From Mycobacterium sp. ITM-2016-00317 (GTDB lineage Bacteria > Actinomycetota > Actinomycetes > Mycobacteriales > Mycobacteriaceae): DNA of 64,000 nt. The notes under the pieces are model-generated. The model was not told the DNA's origin, searched no databases, and saw only the letters and a list, made by a program, of their open reading frames with translations. The stretch spans positions 5,146,001 to 5,210,000 of the forward strand of contig NZ_CP134399.1 of the NCBI RefSeq assembly GCF_002968295.1. Reading direction: 5' to 3'. The position numbers were made by a program, and so were the translations under genes. Shown here piece by piece: positions 42,551 to 51,663 of this stretch (its first letter is position 1; each line of letters begins with the position of its first letter).

Positions 42551-43516
42551 TCAGCCACCCGGCACGTGCGCACCCGGCCCGCGCCATCTCATCCCTGACT
42601 CTTCCACTATCAACTGTCCGCAGGCTCGACGTATATGGACCGATAGAGCGATCTTCGGTTCTGAACCTTGCCTAGTTCCTACCTGGACTGGCGCCGGTCT
42701 CGCGGCACGGAAGTACGCTGCAGCCTCTGCTCGCGAGCGGACACCGAGCTTGCCCAACACGCTGTGGACGTGGTTTTTCACGGTGTGCAGGGCGATGCAC
42801 AGCGCGTTCGCGATCTCCCGGTTGCTCAGGCCCTGCTCAAGCATCCGCAGAATCTCCTGTTCGCGTACCGTCAGATCCAGATTCGTCGGACCGGCCCGGT
42901 GCGACGCCACGGTCGACAGTCGTCGCATCAGAATTGCTGAGATCCCCGGCGGGCAGGCCGACTGCCCGCCGGCGACGCGGGCGATCACGGAGAGTAGATC
43001 GTCGAGGGAGTCGGACCTGAGGTGATACCCGGACACACCCGCCTCTGCGCACACGATGATCCCTGCTTCGTCATCCTCCGCGACACATACGGCCACCACT
43101 TTGGACAGTGGACGAGATCCTCGTACGGCACGGAGCAGCGCCTGGCTGTCGCGCGTGGTCACGCTGAGCAGAATCACCTGGGGTCCGGTCTCCGTCATGG
43201 CCGCGAGGGCCGAGGGAATGTCCCACGCGACCGCAACGCGATCAGCGCCGCGTTCGCGTAAGAGAGTCGCCAGGTTCTCGCGTTGGAGTGTGGAGTCGTC
43301 GACCACCAGAAGCTGCGTCCCCGCCAGGGGTACGCGGCCTCCTTCGAGAATGGCCGGCCGGGCGAAGTCCAACACGGCTGCAGCTTCCGCTCCTGCGGCG
43401 GCATGGTCTGCCGGACACACGCTTTCGGCGATCGCCTCTGTCAGTCTGTAGCGTGCGGTAGCCGCGCTGTGTTGAGTCTCGCCGTAGCTGCCAACGGTGT
43501 TAGCCCACTGACTCAT
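42551..43516 (-). CDS. LuxR-type regulator with a receiver domain lacking the phosphoacceptor Asp (paralogue 3)
   Basis: A 321-residue NarL/FixJ-type protein with a 65-residue N-terminal extension. Receiver: QLLVVDDSTLQRENLATLL (Asp73-Asp74); the phosphoacceptor position is Ser118 (QVILLSVTTRDS) and the usual lysine is Arg (GYHLRSDS). HTH: LTVREQEILRMLEQGLSNREIA and LHTVKNHVHSVLGKLGVRSRA. A tail of about 45 residues extends past the HTH, unlike the paralogues. Its codons (EPKIALSVHIRRAC) coincide with the shared promoter element of the next gene, so the stop codon may have been lost and the frame run into the promoter. The start at 43516 has only a weak ribosome site. Confidence 0.87.
   Translation of the reverse strand: MSQWANTVGSYGETQHSAATARYRLTEAIAESVCPADHAAAGAEAAAVLDFARPAILEGGRVPLAGTQLLVVDDSTLQRENLATLLRERGADRVAVAWDIPSALAAMTETGPQVILLSVTTRDSQALLRAVRGSRPLSKVVAVCVAEDDEAGIIVCAEAGVSGYHLRSDSLDDLLSVIARVAGGQSACPPGISAILMRRLSTVASHRAGPTNLDLTVREQEILRMLEQGLSNREIANALCIALHTVKNHVHSVLGKLGVRSRAEAAAYFRAARPAPVQVGTRQGSEPKIALSVHIRRACGQLIVEESGMRWRGPGAHVPGG
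42606..42679 (-). promoter_or_regulatory. Shared EPS promoter element, copy upstream of the proline-rich gene
   Basis: On the + strand: ACTATC 42606-42611, 23 nt, ATG of GACGTATATGGACCG (42628-42642), GAGCGATCTT (42646-42655) and CTAGTTCC (42672-42679). It lies 96 nt before the start at 42510 and is entirely inside the 3' end of the regulator 3 reading frame. Confidence 0.65.
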
Positions 43517-43889
43517 CGTCCGACCCCGCTCTGTAAGGACACGCGCACTACGGGGAGGCGGACGGCTCACTCAACGGGAAGCCCCATCCTGACAATCGCC
43601 GCTGACGGTAGAGATAATTATGCTCGTTTGCTAGAAACGCCGTCAAGCGCGAAGAGCGGCACGATACCGCGATCCTCGCGGAGTCAATTAGCTGAGGTCT
43701 ACTGGCTCCCGCAAACACATACAGTTATCCGAGGTCGGCGCGTCAGAAGCGAATCTTCTGGTCAAACAGGACGATGACGGCTTCCCAAGGTTTGTTCGGC
43801 TACCGGGGGCTGCGAACTCGCTCCAGAACTGGCCCAAGAGCTATGGCAAGGTCCGGTTCGATGGTTTTCAAGTTTGCTGGGCAATCGCG
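43517..43889. other. 373-bp intergenic region between regulator 3 and ltp2
   Basis: No gene is seen. It should hold the promoter of regulator 3. On the minus strand GGATAACTGT (43721-43730) is followed by GTGTTTGCGGGAG (43706-43718), which parallels GGATAGTGAG...GTGTTTGCGGG upstream of glmS; the GTACATGG box is not found. A perfect CAGAAG-CGAAT-CTTCTG dyad lies at 43744-43760. This is also the right-hand boundary of the EPS locus with the steroid cluster; no integrase, tRNA or insertion-sequence end is visible. Confidence 0.55.
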
Positions 43890-45054
43890 TCAGCCCAGGA
43901 TGAGTCCTGACGTCGGCACGCCGGTGCCCGCCGTGACCAGCACATGCTCGACATCGGGCACCTGGTTCACCGATGTGCCGCGCAATTGGCGAACTCCCTC
44001 GGCGATGCCGTTCATCCCGTGGATGTAGGCCTCGCCGAGCTGGCCCCCGTGCGTGTTGATCGGGAGCTTGCCACCGATCTCGATCGCGCCGTCGGCGATG
44101 AAGTCCTTGGCTTCGCCCTTGCCGCAGAATCCGAGCTCCTCGAGCTGGATCAGGGTGTACGGCGTGAAGTGGTCGTAGAGCACCGCGGTCTGGATGTCCG
44201 CGGGCGACAAACCACTCTGCTCCCACAGTTGGCGGCCGACCAGTCCCATCTCGGGAAGGCCGAGTTCCTCGCGGTAGTACGAGTACATGGTGAACTGGTC
44301 CGCGCCTGCTCCCTGCGCGGCGGCCTCGATGACCGCGGGCCGGTGCTTGAGGTCCCTGGCCCGCTCCGGCGTCGTCACGACGATCGCGACTCCGCCGTCG
44401 GTCTCCTGACAGCAGTCCAGCAGCCGCAGCGGTTCGGCGATCCACCGGGAGTTCTGGTGGTCCTCGATGGTGATCGGCTTCTCGTAGAAGTACGCGTTCG
44501 GGTTCTTCGCGGCGTGCTTGCGGTCGGCCACCGCGATCGCCCCGAAGTCGGCACTGGTGGCGCCGTACTCGTGCATATAGCGCTGGGCGATCATCGCCAC
44601 CGACGCGGCCGGCGTGCTCAGCCCGTGCGGGTACGACCAGCTGTACTCGACACCGCGCGAGTCGGCGTTCACCGTCAGGCCGGTCATCACCTGACCGAAC
44701 CGGTGCTCGGAGCGCTCGTTGAACGCCCGATAGGCGACGACCACTTCGGCCACGCCGGTCGCGACGGCCAGGGCCGCCTGCTGCACGGTCGCGGCTGCGG
44801 CCCCGCCGCCGTAGCCGATCTGGCTGAAGAACTTCAGGTCACCGATCCCGGTGGAACGGGCCACTGCCGTCTCCAGGTTCGAGTCCATGGTGAACGTCAC
44901 CAGACCGTCGACATCCGCCGGCGTCAGGCCGGCGTTCGTCCAGCGCGTCGAGAACCGCTTCGGCCGCGAGCCGCAGCTCGCTGCGTCCGGAGTTCTTGGA
45001 GAAGTCGGTCGCCCCGATACCGACGATCGCGGCCTTGCCGGAAAGGCCGGTCAT
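43890..45054 (-). pseudogene. ltp2: Steroid-CoA retro-aldolase Ltp2 with an apparent +1 frameshift
   Basis: The thiolase-like enzyme (Rv3540c type) that, with the DUF35 domain of ChsH2, cleaves 17-hydroxy-3-oxo-pregnene-carboxyl-CoA to androstenedione and propionyl-CoA. The first 40 codons (GLSGKAAIVGIGATDFSKNS through AAEAVLDALD, start ATG 45054) are followed by a shift; the rest continues in another frame as AGLTPADVDGLVTFTMDSN and runs intact to the end (GAGTGVPTSGLILG). Family segments seen: DCCQETDGGVAIVV, VLYDHFTPYTLIQLEELGFC and NTHGGQLGEAYIHGMNG. One extra T in the TT at 44935-44936 (extra A on the coding strand) accounts for the break. An internal ATG at 44900 could start a truncated product. 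It overlaps chsH1 by 4 nt. Confidence 0.88.
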
Positions 45055-45455
45055 GAGTCTGCCTCCAGAGAAAGTGTCGCCGTGGCGATGACGTGATTGC
45101 CCAGGCTGTTGGCGCCGACCACCTTCACGGTGGCGACACCGTCGTCGACGGCGGTGACCTCACCGGTGAACGTGATGGTGTCGTAGGCATACCACGGCAC
45201 GCCCAGGCGCAGGCCGATCGACTTGATCCGCGCCGACGGCCCGGCCCAGTCGGTGAGGTAGCGCTGCACCAGACCGGTGTCGGTCAGGATGTTGACGAAG
45301 ATGTCCTTGGACCCCTTGGCCTGCGCCTTGTCCCGGTCGTGGTGCACGTCCTGGTAATCGCGGGTCGCGATGGCCGTGGAGACGATGAACGTCGGGTCGC
45401 CGTAGATCTTCAGCTCGGGCAGCGTGGCACCGACCTCCAGGGTGGGCGCGGTCAC
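45051..45455 (-). CDS. chsH1: ChsH1, MaoC-like subunit of the steroid enoyl-CoA hydratase
   Basis: A 134-residue single hot-dog domain protein (Rv3541c type). With the MaoC half of ChsH2 it forms the hydratase that adds water to the C17-C20 double bond of 3-oxo-4,17-pregnadiene-20-carboxyl-CoA. Seen: TRDYQDVHHDRDKAQAKGSKDIFVN, which carries the hydratase Asp/His region, and LRLGVPWYAYDTITFTGEVT. The start is a GTG at 45455 that overlaps the chsH2 stop (GTGA); the frame stays open far upstream inside chsH2, but only this start gives the known size. Its stop overlaps the ltp2 start. Confidence 0.9.
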   Translation of the reverse strand: MTAPTLEVGATLPELKIYGDPTFIVSTAIATRDYQDVHHDRDKAQAKGSKDIFVNILTDTGLVQRYLTDWAGPSARIKSIGLRLGVPWYAYDTITFTGEVTAVDDGVATVKVVGANSLGNHVIATATLSLEADS

Positions 45456-46414
45456 CGGACCGGCTCCCACGCGTACAGCGTCCAGGCGGGGCTGACCTCG
45501 CTGTCCGGGAAGTCGATATATGTTGCGCGCACGGGCATTCCGATCTGCACTTCGGCGGGGTCGATTCCACGCAGCTCGCCGAGCATCCGTACACCCTCCT
45601 CCAGCTCGACGAGGGCGATCACGAACGGCAGGCTGCGGCCGGGCACCTTCGGCGCGTGGTGCACGACGAAGCTGTACACCGTGCCGTTGCCCGCTGCCAC
45701 AACGTAGTCGACCGGAGCGTCTTTGCCCTGCCACACCGCGGGCACAGGCGGGTGCTGCAGCGTACCGTCGGGGCGGCGCTGGATGCGCAGCTCGTGGGCG
45801 GCGACACCCTCCCAGAAGAACCGGGTGTCCTTTGACGAGGCCGGTCGCATGAGCTTGTCCGCGTCGAGGTCGTCCGGCACCGCCGGCTTGTCCTCGGCAG
45901 CAGCCTCCCGCGGCCTGAACTTCATGATGCGCCAGTTCATCTCGGCTACCGGTTCCCCGCCGGCGACTGTCCAGGTGATGAGCTGATTGATGAAGTAACC
46001 CTCACCGAGAGCGGTCTGCTTGGGGCCCACCACGTCGGTGATGTCGGCGTGGATGGTCAGTTCCTCACCCGGTTGGAGGTAGCGGTGGTAGGTCTGCTCG
46101 CAGTTGGTCGCGACCACGCCGACAAAGCCTGCGTCGTCGAACAGCTGCATCATCTTCGACAACGGATCGTCGTCGGAGCGACCCTGACCGAGCCCACCCA
46201 TCGTCCACACCTGGATCATCGCCGGCGGCGCCACGATACCGGGATGCCCTGCGGCCCTGGCGGCTTCCTCGTCGACGTAGATCGGATTCTTGTCACCGAT
46301 GGCGTCGACCCAGTGGTGAATCATCGGCTGGTTCACCGGATCCCGACCCGTGCGCGGTTCGCTCTTCCCCGTCGCCTTGATCTCTTCGATACCGGCCTGC
46401 AACTCTGCGCTCAT
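45452..46414 (-). CDS. chsH2: ChsH2, MaoC-DUF35 fusion subunit of the steroid hydratase/aldolase
   Basis: A 320-residue two-domain protein (Rv3542c type). Residues about 25-165 are a MaoC-like hot-dog domain (NQPMIHHWVDAIGDKNPIY, GIVAPPAMIQVWTMGG, YHRYLQPGEELTIHADI). Residues about 190-320 are a DUF35 OB-fold domain (FFWEGVAAHELRIQRRPDG, VPAVWQGKDA, YSFVVHHAPKVPG) that pairs with Ltp2. It therefore links hydration to retro-aldol cleavage of the last side-chain unit. The start at 46414 is 8 nt behind AGGAGAC; eight additional upstream codons fall in a repeat and are unlikely. Confidence 0.92.
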   Translation of the reverse strand: MSAELQAGIEEIKATGKSEPRTGRDPVNQPMIHHWVDAIGDKNPIYVDEEAARAAGHPGIVAPPAMIQVWTMGGLGQGRSDDDPLSKMMQLFDDAGFVGVVATNCEQTYHRYLQPGEELTIHADITDVVGPKQTALGEGYFINQLITWTVAGGEPVAEMNWRIMKFRPREAAAEDKPAVPDDLDADKLMRPASSKDTRFFWEGVAAHELRIQRRPDGTLQHPPVPAVWQGKDAPVDYVVAAGNGTVYSFVVHHAPKVPGRSLPFVIALVELEEGVRMLGELRGIDPAEVQIGMPVRATYIDFPDSEVSPAWTLYAWEPVR

Positions 46415-46421
46415 CGCGATA

Positions 46422-46481
46422 GTCTCCTCTTCGCGCAAGCGCTCATCGCAGCTGTCTCCTCTTCGCGCAAGCGCTCATCGC
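46422..46481. repeat. Two direct 28-bp repeats, period 32, at the chsE2-chsH2 junction
   Basis: The copies 46422-46449 and 46454-46481 are identical. They contain GAAGAGGAGAC-type and GATGAGCGCTTGCGC sequence when read on the minus strand, and the second supplies the chsE2 stop codon. A closely related unit, also with a 32-bp period, occurs at 62768-62832, pointing to a dispersed short repeat. Confidence 0.85.
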
Positions 46482-47638
46482 GGCACCCTCGGGACCTTCA
46501 GCCCCGACGCCGCGATCATCTCCCGCATCACCTCGTTGACACCTCCACCGAACGTGATGACCAGGTTGCGCTTGGTCATCTTGTCCAGCCAGTCCAACAA
46601 CTCGGCGGTAGCCTGGTCCGCCGGGTTGCCGTACCTGCCGACGATCTCCTCGGCCAGCCGGCCGACTTCCTGGATGCGTTCGGTCGAGAACACCTTGGTG
46701 GCAGCCGCATCCGCGACCGCGATGGTCTCGCCCGACGCCGCGACCTGCCAGTTGAGCAACTCGTTGACCCGCCAGATCGCCTTGATCTGACCGAGCAACC
46801 GCTTGACGTCGTCGTGCTCGACCGGGGTCACGCCGTCCGAGCCGGGCTTGGACGCCCACGCGTGCACCTGGTCGTAGATCCCGGCGATCCGGCCGGCGGG
46901 ACCGAGACCCACCCGCTCGTGGTTGAGCTGGGTGGTGATCAGCTTCCAGCCACCGTTCTCCTCGCCGACGAGCATGTCGGCGGGTACGCGCACGTCGTTG
47001 TAGTACGACGCGTTGGTGTGGTGTGCCCCGTCCGACAGAATGATCGGGGTCCACGAGTAGCCCGGATCCTTGGTGTCGACGATCAGAATCGAGATGCCCT
47101 TGTGCTTGGCGGCCTCAGGGTCGGTGCGGCAGGCCAGCCAGATGTAATCGGCGTCATGGGCGCCGGTGGTCCACATCTTCTGGCCGTTGACCACGTATTC
47201 ATCGCCATGCCTGACCGCGGTGGTCCGCAGCGACGCCAGATCGGTTCCCGCTTCAGGTTCGGAGTAACCGATGGCGAAATGCACGTCACCCGAGAGGATT
47301 CCGGGAAGAAACTTCTTCTTCTGTTCCTCGGTGCCGTGCACCTGGAGCGTCGGGCCCACGGTCTGCAGTGTCACCATCGGCAGCGGCACGTCGGCCCGGT
47401 TGGCCTCGTTGACGAAGATCTGCTGTTCCACGGGACCGAAACCCAGGCCGCCGTACTCCTTGGGCCAGCCCACCCCGAGCTTGCCGTCCGAACCCATCCG
47501 CTTGATCACCGCGCGGTAGGCCTCGTTGTGCCGGTCGGACTCCATCGCGGCGGCCTCATCGGCAGTGATGAGCGTCGAAAAGTATTCCCGCAGTTCGGCT
47601 TGCAGCTTCCGCTGTTCCGGCGTCAGTTCGATGTACAT
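46475..47638 (-). CDS. chsE2: ChsE2 (FadE29), acyl-CoA dehydrogenase subunit
   Basis: A 387-residue acyl-CoA dehydrogenase that forms a heterotetramer with ChsE1 and oxidises the three-carbon side-chain steroid CoA thioester (3-oxo-4-pregnene-20-carboxyl-CoA). Seen: GWPKEYGGLGFGPVEQQIF, FAIGYSEPEAGTDLASLRT (FAD/substrate loop), QKMWTTGAHDADYIW, TTQLNHERVGLGPAGR and the C-terminal RNLVITFGGGVNEVMREMI. The start MYIELTPEQ at 47638 follows the chsE1 stop by 2 nt. It corresponds to Rv3543c. Confidence 0.93.
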   Translation of the reverse strand: MYIELTPEQRKLQAELREYFSTLITADEAAAMESDRHNEAYRAVIKRMGSDGKLGVGWPKEYGGLGFGPVEQQIFVNEANRADVPLPMVTLQTVGPTLQVHGTEEQKKKFLPGILSGDVHFAIGYSEPEAGTDLASLRTTAVRHGDEYVVNGQKMWTTGAHDADYIWLACRTDPEAAKHKGISILIVDTKDPGYSWTPIILSDGAHHTNASYYNDVRVPADMLVGEENGGWKLITTQLNHERVGLGPAGRIAGIYDQVHAWASKPGSDGVTPVEHDDVKRLLGQIKAIWRVNELLNWQVAASGETIAVADAAATKVFSTERIQEVGRLAEEIVGRYGNPADQATAELLDWLDKMTKRNLVITFGGGVNEVMREMIAASGLKVPRVPR

Positions 47639-47640
47639 CG

Positions 47641-48669
47641 TTACTTCCCGTCGCTTCGCTCGCCCAAGCCGGCCCCCACCAGATCCAGACGGTGTGAAGG
47701 ACCGCCCAGCAGCCGGGTCAGGTCTTTGATCGACGAGTAGTAGCGGTCCATCGGGTAGGTGATGTCCATCCCCATACCGCCGTGCAGGTGATGACAGAGC
47801 CGCATCGCCGGCGGCGCCTGCGAGGTCAACCAGTAGCCCAGGACCGTGAGGTCCTCCTCGACGTCGAGACCCTCGCTCAGCCGCCACATCACCGAGGTGG
47901 ACAGCAGAGACATCGTCCGCGAGGCGATGTAGACCTCCGAGAGTTGCGCGGCGACCGTCTGGAACGTCGACAGCGGCCGGCCGAACTGTTCGCGGGTGGC
48001 GACGTAGTCGGCGGTCAGCCGCAGCGCCCCGGCGACCAAACCGGCGGCGAACGCGCCGACCGCGGCCAGCGCCAGCTGGTTGACCCGCTGCGCGGTCGCC
48101 CTGTCGAGCACGTCGTCCTCGGCGACGGCGACGTCGGCGAAGGTCAGCACATACTCATCCGAGCCGTTGGCTGTCGGCGTCTTGGTCACCGTCAGACCAG
48201 CGGCGTCGCCGGGCACCATCACGACACCGCCGTCGGCGGTCACCAGGATCCAATCAGCCTGTGCGGCATAGCCGACCACGGTCTTGATGCCGTTGAGCTT
48301 GCCCGCCGCCAGCGTGACGGCGGGCCTGTCCGGCAATTGCGCGCCGGGCTCGTTGAGCGCCACCGTGAGGACCGCATCCTTCGCCACGCCGGCCAGGTAA
48401 CGGTCCTGCTGCGCGTCCGAGGCGAGATCGAGCAGGACCGCGGTCGTCCCGAGCGTGGCGAGCGCCGGACTGATCGTGCCGCGCCTGCCGATCTCGGTCA
48501 GCGCGGTCGCGATCTCGGCGAGGCCGACGCCGTCGCCACCGAGGCGCTCCGGAACGCCCAACGCCGGCACGCCGCCGGAAACCAGGGCCTCCCAGGTGTT
48601 GTCGCGCTCGAGCACCGAGGTGACCACATCGGCGACAGCCTGCTGCCCCTCGTCTGGACTGAAATCCAC
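47641..48669 (-). CDS. chsE1: ChsE1 (FadE28), acyl-CoA dehydrogenase partner subunit
   Basis: A 342-residue acyl-CoA dehydrogenase-like protein, divergent and inactive alone in the studied orthologues; it supplies half of each FAD site in the ChsE1-ChsE2 heterotetramer. Seen: FSPDEGQQAVADVVTSVLE, ALGVPERLGGDGVGLAEIA, YVATREQFGRPLSTFQTVAAQ, and LCHHLHGGMGMDITYPMDRYY. The GTG at 48669 behind AGGAGGAG is the start; the frame extends 29 codons upstream but overlaps cyp125. It corresponds to Rv3544c. Confidence 0.92.
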   Translation of the reverse strand: MDFSPDEGQQAVADVVTSVLERDNTWEALVSGGVPALGVPERLGGDGVGLAEIATALTEIGRRGTISPALATLGTTAVLLDLASDAQQDRYLAGVAKDAVLTVALNEPGAQLPDRPAVTLAAGKLNGIKTVVGYAAQADWILVTADGGVVMVPGDAAGLTVTKTPTANGSDEYVLTFADVAVAEDDVLDRATAQRVNQLALAAVGAFAAGLVAGALRLTADYVATREQFGRPLSTFQTVAAQLSEVYIASRTMSLLSTSVMWRLSEGLDVEEDLTVLGYWLTSQAPPAMRLCHHLHGGMGMDITYPMDRYYSSIKDLTRLLGGPSHRLDLVGAGLGERSDGK

Positions 48670-48694
48670 CCGACTCCTCCTTGAGTCTTCGTGC

Positions 48695-49981
48695 CTACTG
48701 AGAGACCGGACATCCACTGGGTGCATTGGCCAGCTCGCCGGCGCCGGTGTAGTCAACCTGCCAGTGCTTGATCCCGTTGAGCCAGCCGGACTTCAGCCGT
48801 TCCGGCTCACCGATCGGCTTGAGGTCGGGCATGTGGTCGGCGACGGCGTTGAAGATGAGGTTGATGGTCATCTTGGCCAGGTTCGCGCCGATGCAGTAGT
48901 GCGCACCGGTCCCACCGAATCCGACGTGCGGGTTGGGGTTACGCAGGATGTCGAACTTGTCGGCGTGCTCGAAGACCTCTTCGTCGAAGTTCGCCGAGCG
49001 GTACGACATGACGACGCGATCGCCCTTCTTGATCTGGACGCCACCGAGTTCGGTGTCTTCGAGGGCCGTGCGCTGGAAGGCCGACACCGGGGTGGCCCAC
49101 CGGACGATCTCGTCGGCGGCGGTCTCGGGGCGTTCCTTCTTGTACAGCTCCCACTGGTCGGGGTTCTGCGCGAACGCGATCATGCCGTGGGTGATCGAGT
49201 TGCGGGTGGTCTCGTTGCCGGCCACCGCGAGCATCACCACGAAGAAGCCGAACTCGTCGTCGGAGAGCTTCTCACCGTCGATATCGGCCTCGATCAGCTT
49301 GGTGACGATGTCTTCGGTCGGGTTGGCGGCCCGCTCCTCTGCCATCTTCATCGCGTAGGTGATCAGCTCGAACGAGGACATCGCCGGATCGACGTCGGCG
49401 TACTCCGGATCCTCGCCTGCGGTCATCTCGTTGGACCAGCGGAAGAGCTTGTCGCGATCGTCCTGCGGGACGCCGAGCAATTCGGCGATGGCCTGCAGCG
49501 GCAGCTCGCAGGACACCTGCTCGACGAAGTCGCCGGAACCCTCGGAAGCGGCGGTCTCGGCGATCTTCTGTGCGCGCTGGCGCAGTTCTTCTTCGAGCCG
49601 TCCGACGGCGCGCGGGGTGAATCCACGCGAGATGATCTTGCGGAGACGGGTGTGCTGCGGGGCGTCCATGTTCAGCAGGACCGCCTTCTGCAGGTCGATC
49701 GCGTCACGGGTCATGTCCTGCGGCCAGACCGGGATCGCCCCGTCGGGGGAGCTGCCGAAGATGTCGTTGCGCTTGGACACCTCCTTGACGTCGGCGTGCT
49801 TGGTGACGAGCCAGTAGCCCTTGTCACCGAAGCCGCCCGTTCCGCCGGGCACATCGACCCAGTGGATAGGCTCGGACTTGCGCAGTTCGGCGAGTTCCTC
49901 GACCGGCAGACGCTCGAGGTTCAAGGTCGCGTCGAGGAAGTCGAAGTCGGGGCTGATCGGACATGAGTTCGGGCCGGGCAT
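48695..49981 (-). CDS. cyp125: CYP125, steroid C26/C27 monooxygenase
   Basis: A 428-residue cytochrome P450 that oxidises the terminal carbon of the cholesterol or cholestenone side chain to the carboxylate, the first step of side-chain removal. Seen: the I-helix oxygen-activation motif MLAVAGNETTRNSITHG, the K-helix ExxR (DEIVRW), and the haem-ligand loop FGGTGAHYCIGANLAKM with the axial cysteine. Family-specific N-terminus: PNSCPISPDFDFLDATLN. The length agrees with CYP125A1 (Rv3545c). It is divergent from fadA5, with two KstR operators in the 121-bp gap; GAGGAG lies 9 nt before the ATG. Confidence 0.96.
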   Translation of the reverse strand: MPGPNSCPISPDFDFLDATLNLERLPVEELAELRKSEPIHWVDVPGGTGGFGDKGYWLVTKHADVKEVSKRNDIFGSSPDGAIPVWPQDMTRDAIDLQKAVLLNMDAPQHTRLRKIISRGFTPRAVGRLEEELRQRAQKIAETAASEGSGDFVEQVSCELPLQAIAELLGVPQDDRDKLFRWSNEMTAGEDPEYADVDPAMSSFELITYAMKMAEERAANPTEDIVTKLIEADIDGEKLSDDEFGFFVVMLAVAGNETTRNSITHGMIAFAQNPDQWELYKKERPETAADEIVRWATPVSAFQRTALEDTELGGVQIKKGDRVVMSYRSANFDEEVFEHADKFDILRNPNPHVGFGGTGAHYCIGANLAKMTINLIFNAVADHMPDLKPIGEPERLKSGWLNGIKHWQVDYTGAGELANAPSGCPVSQ

Positions 49982-49999
49982 AGGAAAGCACTCCTCAAT

Positions 50000-50013
50000 T
50001 GCAACGTGTTCTA
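50000..50013. promoter_or_regulatory. KstR operator, cyp125 side
   Basis: Fits TnnAACnnGTTnnA exactly. It lies 19 nt before the cyp125 start and would control the leftward cyp125-chsE1-chsE2-chsH2-chsH1-ltp2 operon. Confidence 0.85.
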
Positions 50014-50078
50014 GTGCCAGTAAAACATGCCTCCACCGCAGATGAAAGGCACGGCGGCATCACTGCTTGTCAGACTAA

Positions 50079-50092
50079 TGAAACGTGTTCTA
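50079..50092. promoter_or_regulatory. KstR operator, fadA5 side
   Basis: Fits TnnAACnnGTTnnA exactly. It overlaps a TAnnnT -10 hexamer (TAGCCT, 50091-50096) placed 6 nt before the fadA5 ATG, so fadA5 is probably leaderless and repressed by KstR. Confidence 0.85.
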
Positions 50093-50093
50093 G

Positions 50094-51265
<1,172 letters not shown>

Positions 51266-51266
<1 letters not shown>

Positions 51267-51652
51267 TGCCCGTCCCCGATAAGGACCGCATCGACGCCGC
51301 GCAGGCCTACATCACCGCGCTGGCCAGCCACCGGGCCGACGACGTCCCGTTCGCGCCTGGATGCACGCGCGTGGAGGTCGGGCTGAAGACCGGCTTCTCC
51401 GGAAACCACCTGCGCCGCAGCCTCAACCGGGGATTGCAGTACAAGGTGATCAAGGCGGTGAGTGCGCCGGAGTTCAGCGTCGACGGTGACACCGTCCGCG
51501 CCCGGTTCGAGCTGTCGACCAAACCCGCGCTGGCCGGGCGCAGCGTCGGGGCGCGGATCGACGAGACATTCCTGATCCCCGCCGAGGATCCGTCCGGGCG
51601 AGCGCAGATCCACCGCATCAACGCCTCGATCCGCCCCTTCCTGAGCCGATAG
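51266..51652 (+). CDS. Small protein of unknown function between fadA5 and ddn
   Basis: A 128-residue protein starting at a GTG whose G is the last base of the fadA5 stop (TAGTG), so it is co-translated. Sequence: DKDRIDAAQAYITALASHRADD, VPFAPGCTRVEVGLKTGFSG, then RRSLNRGLQYKVIKAVSAPEFSV and ARIDETFLIPAEDPSGRAQI. The alternating helix-then-sheet pattern, starting with an aromatic-rich helix, recalls NTF2/SnoaL-like cone-shaped folds, but I do not recognise a named family. M. tuberculosis has no gene at this place as far as I recall. Its position in a KstR-controlled unit suggests a role linked to steroid metabolism. Confidence 0.75.
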
Positions 51653-51663
51653 GATCCCCCGCC

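Noticed and set aside
46049..47740. 563-codon open frame on the + strand opposite chsH2 and chsE2
   Set aside because: Its product is His/Arg/Val/Gly-rich with no domain, and it mirrors the third-codon G+C of the real minus-strand genes.
48455..49966. 503-codon open frame on the + strand opposite chsE1 and cyp125
   Set aside because: Antisense to two certain genes; the composition (Arg, His, Val, Gly) is that of an antisense frame in high-G+C DNA.
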